Of a stretch of DNA of 64,000 nucleotides, positions 58,266-64,000 are shown piece after piece. The stretch's first letter is position 1. Every line of letters starts with the position of its first letter. Below the pieces are notes generated by a model. It was not told where the DNA came from, searched no databases, and saw only the letters and a program-made list of their open reading frames with translations. The DNA is from Ureaplasma zalophigenitalium (GTDB lineage Bacteria; Bacillota_I; Bacilli_A; Mycoplasmatales; Mycoplasmoidaceae), in contig NZ_JAOXHJ010000003.1 of the NCBI RefSeq assembly GCF_025780055.1, positions 1 to 64,000 of the forward strand, written 5' to 3'. The position numbers were made by a program, and so were the translations under genes.

Positions 58266-59168
58266 ATGAATATATATAACTTGATAATAGGAAGTCATGT
58301 GAGCATGAAAGCTGATGACTATTTTTTAGGGGCAGTGCGTGAAGCTTTGGAATACAACAGTAACACATTTATGATCTATACAGGTGCTCCCCAAAATACG
58401 CGACGAACTGACATAAATAAATTAAAAATTCCGGAGGCCCACAATTTGTTAGCACAGAATAATATATCGTTAAATAACTTAATTGTTCATGCACCATATA
58501 TTATTAACCCCTGTTCATCTAAACCTGATGTGCGAGAACTAGCCAAAGAATTCTTGATTAAAGAGATTCGGCGAACAGAAGCTTTAGGGATTAACAAAAT
58601 TGTTTTACACCCTGGTTCTCGTTTGAACCAACGTCTCGAAGTCGGTTTAGATTTATTAATTAATATGCTTAATGAAATATTTGAGACAATAGATACAAAT
58701 GTTTGTATTTGTTTAGAAACAATGGCCGGCAAGGGCAGTGAAATTGGTGCTGATATTTGCGAATTAGCAGTAATTATTCAAGGGATAAAATCTAAAAAAA
58801 ATATTGGAGTTTGCTTAGATACTTGTCACATGTTTGATAGTGGTATCGATTTAACACGTAGTTCTTTTGATAGTTATTTAGAACGCTTCAATGAATTAAT
58901 CGGGTTGGAATACATCAAAGTTTTGCATATTAACGATTCTAAAAATATTTTAGGCAGTCACAAGGATCGTCACGAAAATTTAGGGTATGGTAAAATTGGG
59001 TTTAATAATCTGATGCATATCGTTTACCATCCATTGTTAAACAATGTACCGAAAATTTTAGAGACCCCATGATATGGATCTAAAAACAATGAACATCCTC
59101 CATACAAAGAGGAAATTGAAATGATCCGCAAACAGGAATGATGAGATTTTAAACAATCAAATGAGTAA
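58266..59168 (+). CDS. nfo: Endonuclease IV (AP endonuclease)
   Basis: This 300-residue TIM-barrel enzyme has the three-zinc motifs GSHVSM, VHAPYIIN, HPGSRL, CLETMAGKGSEIG, GVCLDTCHMFDSG and HINDSKN...SHKDRHENLGYGKIG. It cuts DNA 5' of abasic sites in base excision repair. The C-terminal 32 residues appear after a TGA Trp at 59070. It is complete. Confidence 0.95.
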
Positions 59169-59217
59169 CCATTCCTTATATAATTAATTAATATACTTTT
59201 AAAAAAAGAGAACATTT

Positions 59218-60303
59218 ATGAACACCAATAAAAAATGCAAAGGTTGCGGTAGTTATTTAACTAACGAATTAAATCAACCTGGATACACCCCAAAAACCCT
59301 AGATTCAAATACAAATCTATGTCAACGCTGTTTTAAAATCAAAAATTATAATGTAAAAGAAGATTTTATTAAGATTGATCAAAAAATTAACGACGTCTTA
59401 AAGGATATTGACTTTACTAATCTACATATCATGATGGTTTTAGATATTTTTGATTTAGAGCATACAATTATTGACGAGTTGACTCCTTATCAATCACAAA
59501 TTACTTTTGTCATTAACAAAATTGATCTATTACCTAAAAGTTATAATGTCAATTTAGTCAAAGAAAACGTCCTAGCTATTTTACAAAAACATGGTTTTAA
59601 AAACCCACAGATTTTGTTTTGTTCAATTAAATCGAATTCGAGTTTAAAAAACTTAAATGAAATCGTGCAAAGTCAAACAGAAAAACGTAACAAATCAATC
59701 TTTTTCGGCCGCACAAATGTCGGTAAATCTTCGTTAATTAACGGGTTATTAATGATCAACAAATTACCACCAGTTTTAACAACTAGTTCATTTATTAATA
59801 CATCAACAAATATTTTAAAAATTAAAATTCGCAACAGCATAGTCTTGGACACACCGGGAGTTTTGTTCCCTGAAAACATTTTGAATTATGTAAATAATAA
59901 AGATAACTCTAAGGTTGTTTTTAAAAAAACACTTGTCCGTAATTTTTATTTAGCTCCTCAACAAACTATTATGTTAAATAAACTAGTTTATGTTTCATAT
60001 TTAAGTGGTGCGCAAACAAATTTTAGCTTCTATGTGAATGAAGATGTGAATTTTAAACGTATGCAAACTAAATACGTTCAAAAAAATTTAGCAAACGAGC
60101 TTTTGGATAATGAATTAAAAGTCCACTATGCAACAGAAAACATTCGTTGAAAAACACATACATTTATTTTAAATCCCAATAAAAAACACAACATAAATAT
60201 CGCTGGTTTGGGTTTAATTTCAATTAATAGTGAAGCTCGTGAAGTTAGTGTTTCTGTACACGAAGGCGTAGGAGTTAAATTAAGTTCACATGCGATCATC
60301 TAA
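59218..60303 (+). CDS. yqeH: Ribosome-biogenesis GTPase YqeH
   Basis: This 361-residue protein has an N-terminal zinc finger CKGCG...CQRC and a circularly permuted GTPase: G4 NKIDLLP and G5 SIKS come before G1 GRTNVGKSSLIN and G3 DTPG. YqeH is needed for 30S subunit assembly. The C-terminal domain follows a TGA Trp at 60148. It overlaps nadD by 14 bp, in the conserved yqeH-nadD-yqeK order. Confidence 0.93.
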
Positions 60304-61570
60304 TATTGAAATTAAAAATTTAAATAAGACGCCAAAAAAGTCAATGGTGCTATATTTTGGGGCATTCGATATGTTCCATTATGCGCATAAGGAAATGATT
60401 CAAAAAACACAAAAACTCCTAGGTGAAGATACGCCAGTTCATTTAATTCTAGCGGCTAATAAATTCACTCAGAAACCATATGATCAAAATGACCCCGTCG
60501 CAGTTGCTAAAAATACATTAGCTAATTATGACGATCGTTGTGCAATGATTAAAATACAAATTAATGACTTAAAGAACGTCTTTTTATCTGATTACGAAAT
60601 CAATTTAGCTGAAAATAAAAAAACACAAATTTATAGTTATGAAATTTTAGAAATTTATGAGCAAAAGTACCCAAATATTCAATTTTATTTAATTATGGGT
60701 ACTGATAATCTAATTAGTTTTAAAGAATGAAAAAAATATGAAACACTTCTTGCAAGAACTAAAATCATTGGTTTTAAACGATTAGGCTTATGTGTTAATC
60801 ACCAGTGTGATAAAAAATGTTCATGCACACATTATCTTCTAAATAACATATCGATTCCTTTGTATGACTTAAAATATAATGCCGTTTCTTCAAGTAGTAT
60901 CAAAACATCATTTAATTGGGTTGGACAAATGGATGAAAAAGCGTTTAATTATTTATTAGAAAATGGCTTATACGGGGTTTATTTACTAGAAAAACATGTG
61001 CTTAAAATTCAAAATAATCACTCACAAATTGATTACAAACGCATTAAACATTCTCTAGAGGTTGCTAAATTAAGTGCACAAATTATGGAGCGTTATGACC
61101 CAACACAAACACGAAGAGCATATGTCGCTGGTTTATTTCATGATCTATTAAAACCTCTAAACCAAACCATGACAAACGATTTCTATGCCCGATATTCAAC
61201 GGATTTAACTGAAATACCATGGACAATTAAACACGGTTCTAATGCCGCCTTTCTCTTATATTTTGAATACCACTTCTCTGATTATGCAGTTTTAAATGCG
61301 ATTATCCGACATACTAAACCATACCTTTATACCAAACAACTAACATTATTAGATAAGGTATTATTCGTTGCAGATAAAATTGAACCGCACAGAACGATAT
61401 CAGATCATCCAAATTTACACGCATTAAGAGAGTTAGTATTCACTGATTTAGATCGGGTTTTCGATGAAATAGATCAGTACCAAGATGCGTGTTTTGGTAA
61501 AATAAATTTAACAAATAAACAACATTTACATGTTATTAATTATGATGTGAAAGAAAAGAGACCAAAATAA
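60290..61570 (+). CDS. nadD: Nicotinate-nucleotide adenylyltransferase fused to a YqeK-like HD hydrolase
   Basis: This 426-residue protein has two parts. Residues 1-205 or so are NadD: FGAFDMFHYAHKEMI (nucleotidyltransferase HxGH-type motif), MGTDNLISFKEW, and SSSSIKTS. This step makes deamido-NAD from nicotinate mononucleotide. Residues 230-426 or so are an HD-domain hydrolase like YqeK (RIKHSLEVAKLS, LFHDLLK, and HTKPYLYTKQLTLLDKVLFVADKIEP), which in Bacillus splits diadenosine tetraphosphate. An insertion CVNHQCDKKCSC near residue 164 has four Cys spaced like a metal site. The stop overlaps the mtnN ATG by one base. Confidence 0.92.
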
Positions 61571-62259
61571 TGATCGGCTTAATTGTTGCATTACAAGATG
61601 AAATCAGCTATTTTTTAGCAAATAATAACCATTATAAAATCAAACGCATTAACAATACCAACTATTATATTTTTAAAATCCAAGGCAAGGAATTTGTATT
61701 GGTTTTTTCGGATGTCGGCTTAGTCAATGCAGCTATGGCAACTACTGCATTAATCGACCATTTTGAAGTTAATTTCATTGTCAATTTAGGTAGTTGTGGA
61801 ACAAATCATCCGGAAGCGAAATTATTACAAGCATATGTGATTAATAGCGTTCAGTACATGAACGTTGATTTAACCGCCTTCGGGTATGAAAAAAATCAAA
61901 TTCCTCGTAAGCCAGTTAGTTTTTTATCTCACAAAAATTTAAGTGCTGAGCTAGCGGAATGATTAGAAACTACTGAATTACCTTGTGCAAGTAGTGATAT
62001 GTTTATCGATCATGAACAGCATACATTAATCAAATCAATTAAACCAAGTTTAATCGATATGGAACTAGCTGCTATTGCTCATGTAGCCCATGCTCATTTT
62101 ATCGAATGAATTAGTATTAAATGCGTTTCTGATTCTTTAATTACCTGCCAAAAAACAAGTCAATCACACCAAGAAAATTTACATGCGATTAATACTTTTT
62201 TTCAAGACAAGTTATTAGCCATTATTGGTATGGTAGAGACATATGTCGAAATCGATTAA
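61570..62259 (+). CDS. mtnN: MTA/SAH nucleosidase
   Basis: This 229-residue PNP-fold enzyme has IVALQDEISYFL (catalytic Glu11), VNLGSCGTNH, DMELAAIAHVAH and KCVSDSL (catalytic Asp). It hydrolyses 5'-methylthioadenosine and S-adenosylhomocysteine. Trp residues near 61960 and 62107 are written TGA. Its last 17 bp overlap the next gene. Confidence 0.92.
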
Positions 62260-62425
62260 TTCAAAAAAAATTGTGAGCATCATAACTGGTGTCCTAGTCG
62301 CATCAATGTTCATTGGAACGATTACTGCTGCAGCTGTTTTAATGAACAAACCTACACCAAAAAAACCAATAAAGAAACAGGGTGCTAAAAATGTCGAAAC
62401 AACTACAGAAAAAACGACAAAATAA
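62243..62425 (+). CDS. Small single-pass membrane protein
   Basis: The 60 residues comprise a basic start, one hydrophobic segment (about 10-34, VSIITGVLVASMFIGTITAAAVL), then a Pro/Lys/Thr-rich tail. It overlaps mtnN by 17 bp and the nuclease gene by 35 bp, suggesting translational coupling. No lipobox is present. It may help the nuclease reach the surface, which is inferred only from the context. Confidence 0.62.
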   Translation: MSKSINSKKIVSIITGVLVASMFIGTITAAAVLMNKPTPKKPIKKQGAKNVETTTEKTTK

Positions 62426-63881
62426 AAAAATCTTGCTTTCTTTGGGCTTGGGATTAACTTGCGCTTTGCCATTAGCTTTATCAACGAGTTGCTTTCTTCA
62501 TGTTAAAAAAACTGATGATCAAATAAGTAGCACAAAACCAGAAATCACCCATCAAGAAACAAATCAAAATAAACAGCCTGATTATAAAAAAGAAAATAAT
62601 CATGATCAGGTTAATGAGACAGAAGAATCAGCACAAACAATAGATACTGTTGATCCTCAATCATCCTTAAATTCAATTAAACAATTAAGTAAAAATCCAA
62701 ATTACTGACGAATTGGACATTGAAATATTTTGAATCAAGGTGGAACGAATGAATTAAAAAATACGCTTTTAGCTCGAACAATCAACTATCTTAATTTCGA
62801 TGTTATCGCTTTAACGGAAATCAACGCTCATAACGTACAAGACCAAGCAGTAACTAAAATCATTAATTTACTAAATAAATGAAATCCTGATAATCCATAT
62901 ACTTATATTCTCAGTGATGAACTTTATAGTCCAGAGTTTGCAACACAAAAAGAACGTGTAGCCTTTATTTATCGTAAAAACTCATTTGATGTTAAGCAAG
63001 AGTTCTACTTTCTTAAAGATAAAAAAACCAATACACCTTATGAATTAGACCAGGTAATTCTATCGTCAGATCCAGCAGATCACCCAAAACAAAAGGCGAC
63101 AAAAATTACTTATGCTCGAACACCATACGGAGTTACATTAATTGATAAAAATCGTGAGAACGACTTTTCTATTTTAGCAGTGCATCTTGATTCACCGGGT
63201 GATTCGAATCATAAATCAATTAAAAAACAAGATTATAAATATGCATATAGGAACGGTACTAAGGAGCTTAATGAGGCTTATCACTTAACGACTGTAATGA
63301 AGCTTTTCGACAAGTTCGATGGACCTAATCAGGATTTAATACTAACAGGTGATACAAACGTTAAAGAGAAGAATTTCAACGTGGCTTTTGGTGCTTTAAG
63401 TAAACCACCATTAAACTATAAAAGCTTATTAATGGCCTCTTTACGAACATCTTTAGGCACTAGTTTTTCGTGTTATACTTCAGCTTATGATAAGCTATTT
63501 TTAAGAACTGACTACCAAGCTACAGATCCCTCTAATCAACCGGCTTATGATAACGCCAAGATGTTTGATTTATGACAGGTAGGAAATCCGGTATACAACA
63601 TTGTAACCGACGAAATTCGTATGCAGGTTTTAAATGAGTGAATAACAAAAAAACCGAACGGAAAAAAAGTTAAAGCCAAATATACAGAACGGGAAAAGCA
63701 AGTTTTACTAGCTAAGTGAAAGCGATTTGACGACCCGCAACAACGAAAAACAATGAATAAAGCAGATCGGGACGAAGTAGTGGGTTTTATAGAATTTTTA
63801 GTGCGAAAAACCACAAGCGACCACGCACCTGTCTTTTTTGATATGTTCATTGATCATGATGATATGCGTAAAGAAGGATAA
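62391..63881 (+). CDS. Membrane nuclease lipoprotein, endonuclease/exonuclease/phosphatase fold
   Basis: This 496-residue protein starts at the ATG at 62391. Residues 1-34 form a lipoprotein signal ending STSC (Cys34), followed by a polar linker. The catalytic domain has RIGHWNILNQGG, VIALTEIN (Glu), ILAVHLDSPGD, LTGDTNVK (Asp/Asn) and TSDHAPVFFDM (catalytic SDH), the EEP/DNase I-like set also seen in mycoplasma MnuA-type surface nucleases. It probably degrades host DNA to supply nucleotides. Many Trp are written TGA. A terminator follows. Confidence 0.9.
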
Positions 63882-63905
63882 AAAACAAGGTGTTCCATCA
63901 TTTTT

Positions 63906-63934
63906 AGAGAAGAGTTATGCTCTTCTTTTTTTGT
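63906..63934 (+). terminator. Terminator after the nuclease gene
   Basis: AGAAGAG/CTCTTCT (63908-63914 with 63920-63926), loop TTATG, is followed by seven T. The last 65 bases of the window hold no gene I can see. Confidence 0.9.
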
Positions 63935-64000
63935 CTATAAAAGTTGTGCTAATGCTTAAAAAGCTTAAATGCATCGTATTATAAAAAAAGGGCAATATAT

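Overview
The window comes from a wall-less, strongly A+T-rich bacterium of the class Mollicutes (a Mycoplasma or Ureaplasma relative). UGA is read as tryptophan throughout: almost every long gene stays open only if TGA is sense, and UGA falls at conserved Trp positions (for example the last residue of PepO). Short overlaps between genes and a Firmicute-type replication set (PolC, DnaI, a DnaB/DnaD-like loader, RNase HIII) fit this. I cannot fix the genus from sequence alone.

Positions 1-23000 are an accessory surface-protein region. It holds the 3' part of a very large coiled-coil protein (1-5239), a decayed plasmid-like remnant with replication-initiator and relaxase pieces (about 5490-7399), a 1,841-codon surface protein with an N-terminal PI-PLC domain and a C-terminal membrane anchor (7993-13518), an RsuA-type pseudouridine synthase, and a giant coiled-coil protein of about 2,880 codons (14321-22971) built on a 1,419-bp tandem repeat. 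The PI-PLC gene carries an in-frame TAA. The giant gene carries a one-base frameshift in an A tract. A transporter-like membrane protein with a large helical, internally duplicated insertion follows (23129-26440).

Positions 26569-35534 hold the most unusual unit: four overlapping genes between two strong terminators, encoding a UPF1/Dna2-like SF1 helicase, two proteins I do not recognise, and a two-module AAA+ protein whose second module is HSP100/Clp-like. I read it as a candidate uncharacterised nucleic-acid and protein remodelling system, possibly for defence or stress.

From 35600 on the window is housekeeping: pepO; an operon of a membrane protein, hrcA, a DUF402 phosphatase and a helical protein; the dnaB-like gene and dnaI; a compact structured small RNA behind a perfect consensus promoter; rnhC, two small hydrophobic proteins, a DivIVA/GpsB-like protein and acpS. 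On the minus strand come polC, a histidine-rich small protein, lon (with a CIRCE operator, so probably controlled by the HrcA encoded here), tig, scpA/scpB and plsC. On the plus strand come nfo, yqeH, nadD fused to a YqeK-like HD domain, mtnN, a small membrane protein and a lipoprotein nuclease.
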